Source: Bacteroidota bacterium
GTDB taxonomy: Bacteria > Bacteroidota > Bacteroidia > B-17B0 > Aurantibacillaceae
Assembly: GCA_025362395.1 (NCBI GenBank)
Contig: JANYGK010000110.1
Location: forward strand, 1-64,000
Direction of reading: 5' to 3'
DNA: 64,000 bases
Shown: one piece after another, positions 1 to 9,605 of the stretch
Position numbering within the stretch: position 1 is the stretch's first letter
Layout of the letters: each line of letters starts with the position of its first letter
Notes under the pieces: model-generated
The model's database searches: none
The model's input: the letters and a program-made list of their open reading frames with translations, nothing else
Told to the model about the DNA's origin: nothing
Made by a program: the position numbers and the translations under genes

Positions 1-238
1 GTCCTGGCTTCATTCCCTTATAAGCTTTAGAGGTTTGCTGAGTCCACATAAAAAAGCTGTTTGTAGCAGTGCCTGCAAAATCCTTTAAAATGCCATTGCG
101 AAGGCCATTTCCGGAGCCAAGCATAATTACCAACATAAAAATACCCCAAAACACTCCTAACATCGTAAGGAAAGTCCGTAATTTATTTTTACGAATGGTT
201 GCAAAAATTTCCTGCCAACTATCTCTTTCAAATATCAA
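1..238 (-). CDS. MacB-type ABC transporter permease, N-terminal part (cut by window edge)
   Basis: Reading the minus strand from 238 gives an open frame of 79 codons running off the window. Its N-terminus (IFERDSWQEIFATIRKNK, then a hydrophobic helix beginning LRTFLTMLGVFWGIF) closely resembles the permease encoded at 8345-9574. The family forms the inner-membrane part of MacB/LolCDE-like exporters: one N-terminal helix, a large periplasmic domain and three C-terminal helices. Only the first helix and the start of the periplasmic domain are visible. There is no in-frame ATG between the upstream stop (254-256) and the conserved start region, so TTG at 236-238 is the best start. It is probably the second permease of the exporter whose ATPase is at 9606-10265, although a giant secreted-protein gene now lies between them. 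Confidence 0.85.
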   Translation of the reverse strand, partial: MIFERDSWQEIFATIRKNKLRTFLTMLGVFWGIFMLVIMLGSGNGLRNGILKDFAGTATNSFFMWTQQTSKAYKGMKPG

Positions 239-302
239 CCCGATTGTTTGATTTTATAAATGAATAATGTATTAGCCGGATTAGCAATAGCATAAAGGAA
301 TA

Positions 303-330
303 AAAGATCGCACCTGCTGATGCAATCTTT
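303..330 (-). terminator. Rho-independent terminator after the giant secreted-protein gene
   Basis: Two 10-base arms (303-312 and 321-330) pair fully when read on the minus strand, allowing one G-U pair, with an 8-base loop. A U-rich stretch follows on that strand. On the plus strand there is no U-tract, so it acts on minus-strand transcripts. It lies about 180 bases past the stop at 513 and before the permease start at 238, so it would separate the two transcripts. Confidence 0.55.
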
Positions 331-512
331 AAAAAAAATATTGGAAAAAAACAGGATGCTTTGTTTATTGAACGCGGGCCTGTTGAACAGAAGTTCCAAC
401 CAATAACTTGTAAAACCTCCTTTAAGCTTCATGCTCTAAAGATAGTAATTCTTCACTTGTATCTTTCTCGAACAGATGTGTTAAATACCGCTTATCCTAT
501 TTTCATAACAGT

Positions 513-3500
513 CTATCTTACCAGGGTAACATGTCCTGTTTTATATTTTACGACACCGCTCATCGCTTTTACCTCCACCTTATAAACATATACGCCTAAC
601 GGACAAGTCTGGCCTTTGTATTTACCATCCCAGCCCAGGGCAGTGTTTGCTTCATTAAAAATAATGGTGCCCCAGCGGTCGTAAACAGATAAATTTATTT
701 CAGCGACGCCATAGCTTTTAGGCAAAAAGTAATCATTATTCAAATCTCCGTTTGGCGTAAATGAATTTGGAATAAACACATCGTAGTCCTTGGTGACGGT
801 GATACATACTTCGTCTCTGTTTCGGCATCCGGAACTGCTGTACCCTTCCAGTACATAGCAGGTGTTTTCCTTTGGATATACGGTTATTTCAGGACAGTAG
901 TTACAGATTAGCGCGTCGGCGCCGGGAGATAAGAATCCTACCGACACATTTCCTGTTCCTACCAACACAATTTCTTGGTCGATATTAATAGTGGAATCTT
1001 TTCCTGCATCTACTATTGGCAAAGGATTTACCGTTACCTGTAATGTTGCCGTTACCGGGCACAAGCTGTAATTAGATACGGTAACGGTATATACCGTATT
1101 CGCCAATGGCTTTATATCTGTTACAGCGCTGTTCGGTTTTGAAACACTTGCGGCCGGACTCCAGTTATAGGTATTCCCTCCAAGCGCGTATATCGTAGTA
1201 GACTTCCCGAAACAAATTACCTCATCCGGGCTCACGGTAGGCGTTATTTTGGCCCGCACTGTTATCTCAATGGTTTGTTGAGAAATACAAAGGTTTGGTG
1301 ATGTGCCGTTAGAGCCTGTAATCGTATACACCGTTATGCCCAAAGGCGAAGCGGTTGTAACCGGTGTATTGACATTGCTTACAGTAGCCGGTGACCAGGT
1401 GTAGGAAGTTGAACCCGAAGCATTCAGAATACTTACACTACCTGAACATATAGTGAGTGAATTGGCCGTAATGGCCATGGTCGGTGTCGGAATCACTGTG
1501 ACGAAGGCAGCAGCTGTACTAATACACCCTAACGAAGAAGCACCGGTAACGATATAACCCATGGATGCGGGAGGATTAGCAGTAACTACAGGCCCTCCGG
1601 CTGTATTTAAATATGATGAAGGGCTCCAGGTATAGGTCGCCCCACCCATAGCCATTAATGTAGATGGTACTGAAGAACACATGGTGGCAGATGATACCGA
1701 AATGGTAGGATTAACGGTTACCGTTACAACAACCTGCACAGAATGTGTACACGTACTGTTAGCGCCCGTAACACTATAGGTAGTTGTATTGAAGGGTGAT
1801 GCGACAACCTGTGTCCCCGAGCCGGCGCTTAAGGTCGCTGCCGGGCTCCAGGTGTACGTGGTGGCACCATTTACCGTAAGACTGGCTGTGCCGGCAGGAC
1901 AGATAATTGCTGACGAGGTATTAGCCGTAAGCGTAGGCGTTATAACAACGGCGATGGTAACGATGGCGGTATTTGTGCAGGTAGTAGCGGCTGTACCAAT
2001 AACCGTATAGCTTTGTGTGGCATTAGGCGTAGCAATTACCGTACTGCCATTACCATTGTTTAATGTTCCCGCGGGGCTCCACGTATAAGAGCTTGCGCCC
2101 ACGGTGGTAAGGGTTCCGCTTGCTGTAGAGCAAATACTGAAGTTAGGGGAAATAGTGATAATCGGAAGCGGGATTACCGTAGCGGCCGTTACGGCAATGT
2201 TCACGCAACCATTCAGATCCCTGCCGGTAACGGTGTAGCCTGTAGTGATCGTTGGGCTTACCGTGACGTCGGATCCCGTAGCGCTGCTAAGGGTCACCGC
2301 AGGGCTCCAGGTGTAAGTACCGGCACCCCCTGCCGTTAATGAAGCCGTGGCTCCGATACATAAAGTGTTGCCGCTAACCGTTACGTTTGGCAGTGGATTT
2401 ACAAGGACGCTTGCAGTTCCGGTTTGTATGCAGCCGTTCATATCAGTTCCGGTAACAGTGTAAGTGGTTGTTACCGTTGGATTAGCCACAACGGTTGATC
2501 CTGTAGCGCTGTTAAGTGTTCCTGCAGGATTCCACATATAGGTAGTGGCACCGCCGGCCACTAAAGGAGCAGTTAGGCCGATACACAATGTATTACCGGT
2601 AGCTGCCACATTTGGTAAAGGGTTTACTAAGACGCTTCCGGTGGCCGTTTTCACACAAGTATTTGCATCTGTTCCGGTAACGCTGTAGATGGTGGTAATG
2701 GTAGGATTGGCGGATACACTCGCTCCGTTTGCACTGCTTAATGTTGCCGCAGGGCTCCAGGTATAGGTGTTTGCACCGCCCGCTATTAATGGCGCTGTTA
2801 AGCCTATGCATATCATGTTGCTCGTAGCCGTAACATTGGGCAAAGGATTTACAAGCACACTCGTTGTCATGGTTTTCATGCAACCGTTTCCATCCGTTCC
2901 GGTTACGCTGTAAGAGGTTGTAATAGTTGGGCCGGCCAACACACCCGAACCGTTAGCACTGCTTAAAGTTGCTGCCGGAGTCCAGGTATAAGTGTTTGCT
3001 CCACCTGCTGTTAAAGGTGCCGTTAAGCCTATGCATAACGTATTGCTTGTAGCCGTAACATTGGGCAAAGGATTTACAAGCACACTCGTCGTCATGGTTT
3101 TCATGCAACCATTTCCATCTGTTCCGGTTACGCTGTAAGAGGTCGTAATATTTGGAGCGGCCGACACACTCGAACTGTTAGCGCTGCTTAAAGTTGCTGC
3201 CGGAGCCCAGGTATAAGTGTTTGCTCCACCTGCCGTTAATGGGGCAGATAAACCAACGCACAAGGTATTGCCCGTAACAGTAAGCACCGGTAATGGATTC
3301 ACTTTCACAACAGATGTGTCTGTGGCAATACAGGTATTCCTGTTTACGGTTACAATATACGTTGTAGTAATCGGTGCCGTAGTGTTATTGACTCCCGTAA
3401 CTGTTGGATTTGAATTTATAGAAGAGCTTAAATTTGTAGCAGGAGCCCAGTTGTAAGCATAGCCTGTAATAGCATTCTTTCCAAGCGCGGCCTGTTGGCC

Positions 3501-6500
3501 GGCACACAGTGTCGTATCGCGCGATATGTTTCTTAATGGCAACGTGATTGGCAGCTGCGAGGATGTGCAGGAGCAACGGTTCAAAGCCGTATCCAGCACC
3601 GCAATGATATGACAGGCTGCGCCTGACGGAATATTCAGTGTATATGTATAAGCATAGCTGCCGTTATTTGGTATGGCTACGTTAATGGTATTTTGTGTAA
3701 TTAAAACATCCCCTGCATTGTACATGCCGTTTGCATTCACATCATTGTAATAGCTGATGACTGTATTATTAGAAGGGCTTAACGCTTCACCTGTATTATT
3801 AATAGTCAAGGTAATGTAGGCCGTTTCCCCCGAGGGCGGATTGGGAATGGAATACCCGCCGGCATTGGCAAGCGCAAGGTAACTTTTATAAGTAAATATA
3901 GGCAGGGTATCTCCGCCGGTAATCACGTTAACCCCGCACAAGCTACCTGTTAAGGTACATAACAAAGCGGAGCTGCTGGTAGTTTTAGCTTCAAAATTTG
4001 AGATGTTGCAATTCAAGATACTAGGATTGCCTGTATAGTTGATGTTAAACACAGTACTATCCCCTACTGCAACTCCCAACGGGAGTTTCCAGGTTAAGTG
4101 TTGCCGGCTGTTATAAAAGGACAATGTTGGAACCGGATTAGTAGGCGCATTGTTGAGTCCACTGAAAGAGGCGGGAACGTAAGAAACGCCGACAGGTAAA
4201 GTTACTTGGACAGAATCCGTATTTCCGAAAGCTAAACCGCCTAAGTTTTTAGAAGCCACATGCAAAATGGAACTGGTACTGCAAGGCGAGATGTAAGTGC
4301 TTTTAAGGACGGTATTTGTGAGATAAGGCGGTGATGCACCGGCAATGCCCAATTGTGAGGACAATGAAACCAACTGGCCGGTGGAAGAGCCGCAACCGCT
4401 GACGCCAAAAAAGCTAAAACTTGCGAGGCTGCCGGACGTATACCCGCAGGACGTTAGTACTTTGAATTTAATTTTAACAGCGTTATTACCTCCGCTCAAA
4501 ATACCCGGCATACCGTTTAAGCCAATGCTTGGTGATAGCACTGAAATATGGTATTGATAAATAGTGCCCCCCATATAAATAGGATCGCTTACAGTCACAT
4601 ACGGACCGGCGGCAGGATAAGCCAACTGTGAACTTCCTGAAACGATATTAACACCCGGGGGAACATTTACGCTTACCGTTAAATTGTAAACGCTTCCGAG
4701 TTGCACATTTGTTCCTATTACTTCATAGGATGCAGTATCACAAAGATTTACTGTTGTGGGAGGTGTTATTACTGTAGTGATCAGCAAAGGCGTTTGCGGT
4801 GTTGCTTTTAATGTTATTTTTTTAGGAACACAAGGATAAGCGCTCAGAGTGGCGGGATAACCCTGGCAATTCCAACCGGCATGAATGACGATGCTATCCT
4901 GTACGCAGGAAGTATAACTGCCGTAAAGACGGTAATTTTTGACAGAAGCTCCGGGAAGCGTCCCTAACTGATAAATACCTCCTATAGGGGTAATGGTGGC
5001 ATTAGTGGCAAGGTCTACTACGGTGTTGATGGTTATGCCCGATATGCCGGGAGCCGAGATCCAGGTGTTTAACGCAGAAGGCGTGGCAATATCCGACAGG
5101 GAAATATCCCACACAACAACGTTTGTGTTAGCATTGATGTTTGGAAGCGCCGACTGCAAAAAGATCGAAGGCCCGCTGTAGGTTATCTGATCCTGGTTGG
5201 AAACATTGGATATATTGGCGGCATAGGATTGGTCTAAATAAGCGCTTGGCTTAAACGTCCAGTTATAGCCTATATTTTCAGCTACGTTTTGTACCGCCGA
5301 ACAGGTAGGCTCTAGTGTTGCCGTAAACACCCCGTAAAACCCGTCATCGCTCGGTGTGATAGATGGCGTAGTAGCGCTTGTATAAAAAGCTGCTACCGGA
5401 AATTCCAGTGTACCGGCCAGGGGATTGACCGGTGAAATAGAATACGTAGGAGAACCTGCTCCGGCAAAGGTACCTGCCGTGCGCACTTCGGCAAAGCTGG
5501 CAGCAATATACTTATAACCAATAGGCGGAATGAGCTTCAATGTGTCTGCACGCGCCCAGTTTCTATATTCATAAGGAAATAAATTACCACCGGCATAGTT
5601 GCTGCAGCATGGCCCGATCGACAAGTAATAATTTTGGGTCACGGCTATTTGGTTGCAATTACTCAGGCTGTAACTATCCGGCCCATAGTTGGTATAATAA
5701 TAGCCGATAATGGAGAAATTTCCTTCAAAGGTGTTACAGGAAAAAATATTGACCGGGTTTACCGGGTTAGAAATATCGGAAACCACGAAAGTATTGGTAA
5801 CGGCAGCGGCTACAATAGCACCTCCAATATTAGTGGTGACCCTGTATTGCGGCTCAAACACCAGGGAATCGTTATTAAGAAACACAAAGCCCGGTGTCAC
5901 GCCGCCGGAGGCGATCAAAGCGGACGAACTTAAATCGTATTTAAACGTCGCCGTCGGCAAAACTGCAGGAACCCCTGCAATATTACAAGTGGCAAACAAA
6001 GGAAGACCCGGACCCCTGTATATTTTTAATTTACCGCCCACGGAAGTTAAATAATTTCCATTGGTAATGGTTGAACTTACATAACAATATTGCCAGACAG
6101 GATGCGTAATGCTTGTTTTCACTTTTGCATAAAAGCTCGAGGTCAGCGTATCGCCATACATGGCACGTGATCTTTTAATAGTTGAAAAATTTAGCATGCC
6201 TATGGCATCAGGTAATCCGTCCTCATTATTATCCGGCCTGCCGTAACTGGTTCTTTTTATGGCATAATCCAGAAAATTCAATCCTTCACAGGTAACAGGG
6301 CACACTAGGTTTAAGTTGAAGGTGCTGGTGATCAGCTGCATTTCACAGGTACAGGAAGCAGACGGCGAGTAAGAAATGCCTACGCCAATACTACCCGGCC
6401 CACTAACGCAGGAAGTACAATTACCCGTTAAGTCGATGACGAGCTGTGCCTGTTCCAGGGTGCTGTATAGCGTAGAATTAAAAGGGGCTGATCCTGAAAA

Positions 6501-8084
6501 AACGGCCGTAATCACATTTCCGACCTGGTTTACCGAGGATGGAATGAACGTAGCGGTTCCTATGCTATTGAAGATCTTAAGAGTATTCGGATTGTACACA
6601 TAACAAGGTGAAATTGTAAAGGTCACTTTTAAATAAGCGTCTGACAGGGCTTGAGAGCTGTTGTACACGCCATTTAATAAATAATTGAATGTGCCGGTTT
6701 GCCCTGATGATATGGTAGAAGCGGAACCGTTATTTACAATATTAAAAATATAATTTTGGCTGTACACCCGTCCCCAAGCTGCCGGAACAACGTAATTATT
6801 TAAACAGATGCTTTGATACGTTGCTGAAAAGGCCCAGCCGTTGTAATAGCCGTATCCTGTTTGGCAGCAGCTCTGTGTTCGCCAGCTGATGCGCACCGTA
6901 TCACCCGGGTTAATGGAAGGTATAGTTAAATCTACTGCTCCTTTGGGACTGGCTGATAAGCACGGTGAGGAATTGCTAGCAGATGTAGTGGTAGCAGCAA
7001 GAGGCGAAGGCGCCCCGGCATTTATTTTTATAGTGATGCTCGATACATCTATTTCCGTTTGCTGTGAAGGATCATAATAAGTAGGTCCGGAGGTTTGGTA
7101 AATCTTCAGTAAAGTATTGATGGCCTGCCCTGCGCCATTATTTACGATCACAAGTGTTTGCTGACTATAGTTACCTACACCCAGACATGGGTTTGCGGAC
7201 GACTGCGGTGTAATAACAAGGTTTGGCACAAAATTAGGAAACACGACGTTGGCAGTTGAAATAGATGTTTGGCAGGCCTGGCTTCCGCAACCCCAGGAGG
7301 CCGTATAGGATGAGAACACCGAAGAACAGTTAAGGATATTAACCGTTTCGCAAATAGTAATGCTTTCCCCTGTTTCAAAAAGGTTATTTCCATTACCGAC
7401 AGAGGTGAAATCAGCACCGGTAAGTACATACGTCTCTGTTCCGGCAGCGCCTGTCCATGTTCCCGGCGACGCTGCTGTGATCGCTAATCCGTTCCCGTGA
7501 GTATCCGTCAGGTTAAAAGTGCTTAACTCACCTGTTCCTCCATTTGTAACGGTGATACACCTTACGAATGTCCCGCCGATAGAGCCTGTGTACGATTGGT
7601 TGGTAACGGTGGTAATGGACACATTTGGCTGTTTCACAAGATATACTTGTGTGGTATGGTTATCAAAGCAAGCTGTGCTATTGGCAGTGTAATTGACTTT
7701 GATCTGGTTTTCGGTAGGTTGCCCTAAGCTTAGGTAAGACAAAATATCGCAATTGGCAGCAGCAGAAAACGTCACCACAACAGAGGTATTGGCAGGAATA
7801 TTTGCCAAGGTGAATGTAGGTGTGTTAAGAGGGGACACAACCGTAGCGGTAGCATTGGTAACAGATCCTATCTGGTAATTTAAGCCTAAAGGCATGGTTA
7901 AGTTTACCGTAACGCCTGTTAAATTAAACGCTGAAGGATTGTTAATCGTAAAGGTGTATATTTTTATTTGTCCGCAAACTGTGACACTGCCCGGCACAGT
8001 AGAAGAAATGGTAATGTATCCGCCTGTAGAGAATAAATTAAAATTTATAAAAACCAGGCAAATCAGGTATAGTAATTTTTTCAT
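513..8084 (-). CDS. Giant secreted Ig-like repeat protein with T9SS type B sorting domain
   Basis: This 2523-residue protein starts with a signal peptide (MKKLLYLICLVFINF). Residues about 25-1500 are rich in Thr/Ser/Asn and carry DUF11-like segments typical of bacterial surface proteins. Residues about 1518-2430 hold about twelve Cys-containing Ig/PKD-like repeats of about 75 residues with a recurrent TYTWSPAATLSS core and a TYxVTGTD strand. The last 90 residues (from about 2433, DVFIPNSFTPNGD, then YDRWG, ending VTLVR) match the gliding-motility-associated C-terminal domain, which is the type B signal for type IX secretion. It is therefore inferred to be exported through the T9SS and to remain at the surface or be shed. 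A role as adhesin or filament is a guess; no catalytic domain was recognised. It sits between two related permease genes. Confidence 0.9.
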   Translation of the reverse strand: MKKLLYLICLVFINFNLFSTGGYITISSTVPGSVTVCGQIKIYTFTINNPSAFNLTGVTVNLTMPLGLNYQIGSVTNATATVVSPLNTPTFTLANIPANTSVVVTFSAAANCDILSYLSLGQPTENQIKVNYTANSTACFDNHTTQVYLVKQPNVSITTVTNQSYTGSIGGTFVRCITVTNGGTGELSTFNLTDTHGNGLAITAASPGTWTGAAGTETYVLTGADFTSVGNGNNLFETGESITICETVNILNCSSVFSSYTASWGCGSQACQTSISTANVVFPNFVPNLVITPQSSANPCLGVGNYSQQTLVIVNNGAGQAINTLLKIYQTSGPTYYDPSQQTEIDVSSITIKINAGAPSPLAATTTSASNSSPCLSASPKGAVDLTIPSINPGDTVRISWRTQSCCQTGYGYYNGWAFSATYQSICLNNYVVPAAWGRVYSQNYIFNIVNNGSASTISSGQTGTFNYLLNGVYNSSQALSDAYLKVTFTISPCYVYNPNTLKIFNSIGTATFIPSSVNQVGNVITAVFSGSAPFNSTLYSTLEQAQLVIDLTGNCTSCVSGPGSIGVGISYSPSASCTCEMQLITSTFNLNLVCPVTCEGLNFLDYAIKRTSYGRPDNNEDGLPDAIGMLNFSTIKRSRAMYGDTLTSSFYAKVKTSITHPVWQYCYVSSTITNGNYLTSVGGKLKIYRGPGLPLFATCNIAGVPAVLPTATFKYDLSSSALIASGGVTPGFVFLNNDSLVFEPQYRVTTNIGGAIVAAAVTNTFVVSDISNPVNPVNIFSCNTFEGNFSIIGYYYTNYGPDSYSLSNCNQIAVTQNYYLSIGPCCSNYAGGNLFPYEYRNWARADTLKLIPPIGYKYIAASFAEVRTAGTFAGAGSPTYSISPVNPLAGTLEFPVAAFYTSATTPSITPSDDGFYGVFTATLEPTCSAVQNVAENIGYNWTFKPSAYLDQSYAANISNVSNQDQITYSGPSIFLQSALPNINANTNVVVWDISLSDIATPSALNTWISAPGISGITINTVVDLATNATITPIGGIYQLGTLPGASVKNYRLYGSYTSCVQDSIVIHAGWNCQGYPATLSAYPCVPKKITLKATPQTPLLITTVITPPTTVNLCDTASYEVIGTNVQLGSVYNLTVSVNVPPGVNIVSGSSQLAYPAAGPYVTVSDPIYMGGTIYQYHISVLSPSIGLNGMPGILSGGNNAVKIKFKVLTSCGYTSGSLASFSFFGVSGCGSSTGQLVSLSSQLGIAGASPPYLTNTVLKSTYISPCSTSSILHVASKNLGGLAFGNTDSVQVTLPVGVSYVPASFSGLNNAPTNPVPTLSFYNSRQHLTWKLPLGVAVGDSTVFNINYTGNPSILNCNISNFEAKTTSSSALLCTLTGSLCGVNVITGGDTLPIFTYKSYLALANAGGYSIPNPPSGETAYITLTINNTGEALSPSNNTVISYYNDVNANGMYNAGDVLITQNTINVAIPNNGSYAYTYTLNIPSGAACHIIAVLDTALNRCSCTSSQLPITLPLRNISRDTTLCAGQQAALGKNAITGYAYNWAPATNLSSSINSNPTVTGVNNTTAPITTTYIVTVNRNTCIATDTSVVKVNPLPVLTVTGNTLCVGLSAPLTAGGANTYTWAPAATLSSANSSSVSAAPNITTSYSVTGTDGNGCMKTMTTSVLVNPLPNVTATSNTLCIGLTAPLTAGGANTYTWTPAATLSSANGSGVLAGPTITTSYSVTGTDGNGCMKTMTTSVLVNPLPNVTATSNMICIGLTAPLIAGGANTYTWSPAATLSSANGASVSANPTITTIYSVTGTDANTCVKTATGSVLVNPLPNVAATGNTLCIGLTAPLVAGGATTYMWNPAGTLNSATGSTVVANPTVTTTYTVTGTDMNGCIQTGTASVLVNPLPNVTVSGNTLCIGATASLTAGGAGTYTWSPAVTLSSATGSDVTVSPTITTGYTVTGRDLNGCVNIAVTAATVIPLPIITISPNFSICSTASGTLTTVGASSYTWSPAGTLNNGNGSTVIATPNATQSYTVIGTAATTCTNTAIVTIAVVITPTLTANTSSAIICPAGTASLTVNGATTYTWSPAATLSAGSGTQVVASPFNTTTYSVTGANSTCTHSVQVVVTVTVNPTISVSSATMCSSVPSTLMAMGGATYTWSPSSYLNTAGGPVVTANPPASMGYIVTGASSLGCISTAAAFVTVIPTPTMAITANSLTICSGSVSILNASGSTSYTWSPATVSNVNTPVTTASPLGITVYTITGSNGTSPNLCISQQTIEITVRAKITPTVSPDEVICFGKSTTIYALGGNTYNWSPAASVSKPNSAVTDIKPLANTVYTVTVSNYSLCPVTATLQVTVNPLPIVDAGKDSTINIDQEIVLVGTGNVSVGFLSPGADALICNYCPEITVYPKENTCYVLEGYSSSGCRNRDEVCITVTKDYDVFIPNSFTPNGDLNNDYFLPKSYGVAEINLSVYDRWGTIIFNEANTALGWDGKYKGQTCPLGVYVYKVEVKAMSGVVKYKTGHVTLVR
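800..3535 (-). repeat. Tandem Ig-like repeat array inside the giant gene, about 12 units
   Basis: Units begin with a proline-rich linker (NPLPNVT), then a Cys-containing strand (NTLCIG), TYTWxPAATL and TYxVTGTDxNGC. Two neighbouring units are nearly identical in DNA: the stretch starting at 2836 recurs at 3061, a period of 225 bases or 75 codons, with only scattered substitutions. Outer units at both ends are more diverged, the usual pattern of unequal crossing-over in the middle of an array. Confidence 0.85.
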
Positions 8085-8201
8085 ATTCTTGAATCTGATT
8101 AAAGGTATAACATTTTAAACGAAATCGTTCGTCACAATTTAGCTTAATATAACGCTATTAAAATTCATATTACCCGGTTTAAAGGCTCTGTAACCGGTTA
8201 A

Positions 8202-8236
8202 TTAACGTTTTATTGAAACATCCTTAACGTTTTATT
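8202..8236. repeat. 13-bp direct repeat pair upstream of the giant gene
   Basis: The 13-mer TTAACGTTTTATT occurs at 8202-8214 and again at 8224-8236, spaced 22 bp start to start (about two helical turns). It lies 118-152 bp upstream of the giant gene's start in the 260-bp gap after the permease stop. The spacing would suit two same-face contacts of a DNA-binding protein, but the sequence is AT-rich and no regulator is identified. Confidence 0.3.
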
Positions 8237-8344
8237 TTATTCCGGTATAAACCATAAAATCAGATAGGCGCCGGTTTTAGAATAAATACCTAAACAGTAC
8301 CTAATGAGAAGCATTGTTTGTGTAAGCTGCTTAATAAGCAGTGA

Positions 8345-9574
8345 TCAGTTTTCTCTTAAAGCGGTTATCGGTTCTACTTTTGCTGCTTTAATAGCCGGGA
8401 ACAACCCCGCTAATGCTCCGGCAGCAACAATTAATAAAACAGCCGATATGGCAATATTTACATCCACATCCGGATTTTTAAAAAAATCACCTTCCAGTTT
8501 AAAATATTTTATGATCTCTACCACAATTATTCCGAGCATTAACCCGGCATAACCCGCTACTGAAGTAATAAAAACAGACTCCTGTATAATTAAGGACACG
8601 ATAGAAAAAGGGGAAGCGCCCAATGCTTTTCGTACACCAATTTCTTTAGTACGTTCTTTCACAACAATCATCATAATATTGCTTATCCCTACCACTCCTG
8701 CTAATAAAGTTAAAATACCAATCACATAAATAAAAAGTTTAATGCCGTCCAACATACCCATAATGCGCTTGTATTCCGCATTATTATTTCTTACCCCAAC
8801 AGCATTCATATCACTGGGATTAAAATGATATTTTTTTGCCAGGTTATTACGGATTTCATTTACCATTTGTTCGCTTCTTTCCAAACTTGCCGCACCTGTG
8901 GTAGCCCATATTACACCAACATTATCTTTGCCGTTATAAATACGTTGCGCCGTCAGTAAAGGGATATAAATGCGCTCGTTATCCCCTTTACCGGGATCAT
9001 TAAACACGCCAACTACTTTATACTTAGTGCCTGATACATCAATAAATTTCCCGATAGGATCTTCCCCTTTAAATAATAATTTCTCTACAGGCTCGCCTAA
9101 TACACACACTTTCCTGAATTCATTAAAATCGAGTTCATTAATAAAACGCCCTTTAATTAATTTAGCTTTTTCCAATAAATTATGATCGGGTGCGCAGGAA
9201 CGCACTAAAAAACCGGAGTGCTCATTTTTATACGAAAGCATTTTATTCTCTCTCCAGCCATAGGTTGCAGAGGCATGATCTACATCTTTTGTTTTATTTT
9301 TAATGTCATAAAAATCTTCATTTTTCAACTGTATATTTCTACCGGGCTTATACCCTTCATAAGCCATACTCGTTTGCCCGCCGTCAATCCATATACTGTT
9401 AGCTGCATCGTTCCCGAATTGTGATTGCGCCCCGTTCCTTAAACCTTGGCCTGCCGCCAATAAAATGATCAGGATAAAAATTCCCCATGCTACGCTAAAC
9501 GCCGTAAGTATAGTACGAAGCTTGTTCTTTTTAATAGTTCCTAATATTTCCTGCCACTTATCGAGGTCGAACAT
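8345..9574 (-). CDS. MacB-type ABC transporter permease
   Basis: The protein is 409 residues, the normal length for this family. Its N-terminal cytoplasmic piece (MFDLDKWQEILGTIKKNK) is followed by helix 1 (residues about 20-42), then a MacB-like periplasmic domain (about 45-280). The FtsX-type membrane domain has three helices (about 283-305, 335-360, 375-400). The conserved loop KERTKEIGVRKALGASP is present. MacB/LolC/E relatives work as dimers with a cytoplasmic ATPase and move lipoproteins, peptides or toxic molecules out of the inner membrane. The ATPase gene lies immediately upstream in the same orientation, 31 bases away from its GTG start region. Substrate unknown. Confidence 0.92.
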   Translation of the reverse strand: MFDLDKWQEILGTIKKNKLRTILTAFSVAWGIFILIILLAAGQGLRNGAQSQFGNDAANSIWIDGGQTSMAYEGYKPGRNIQLKNEDFYDIKNKTKDVDHASATYGWRENKMLSYKNEHSGFLVRSCAPDHNLLEKAKLIKGRFINELDFNEFRKVCVLGEPVEKLLFKGEDPIGKFIDVSGTKYKVVGVFNDPGKGDNERIYIPLLTAQRIYNGKDNVGVIWATTGAASLERSEQMVNEIRNNLAKKYHFNPSDMNAVGVRNNNAEYKRIMGMLDGIKLFIYVIGILTLLAGVVGISNIMMIVVKERTKEIGVRKALGASPFSIVSLIIQESVFITSVAGYAGLMLGIIVVEIIKYFKLEGDFFKNPDVDVNIAISAVLLIVAAGALAGLFPAIKAAKVEPITALREN

Positions 9575-9605
9575 TTTTTGAATTACACTTTTAATTATAA
9601 ATTAA

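Noticed and set aside
69-251. Plus-strand frame of 60 codons at the window start
   Set aside because: It is antisense to the clear permease N-terminus.
2836-3285. Regular repeats as a possible CRISPR array
   Set aside because: The period is 225 bases and the units are coding Ig-like domains; no spacers and no cas genes.
5634-6054. Two overlapping plus-strand frames of about 100 codons opposite the giant gene
   Set aside because: Composition follows the antisense of Thr/Ser/Gly-rich repeats; no signal, domain or promoter.
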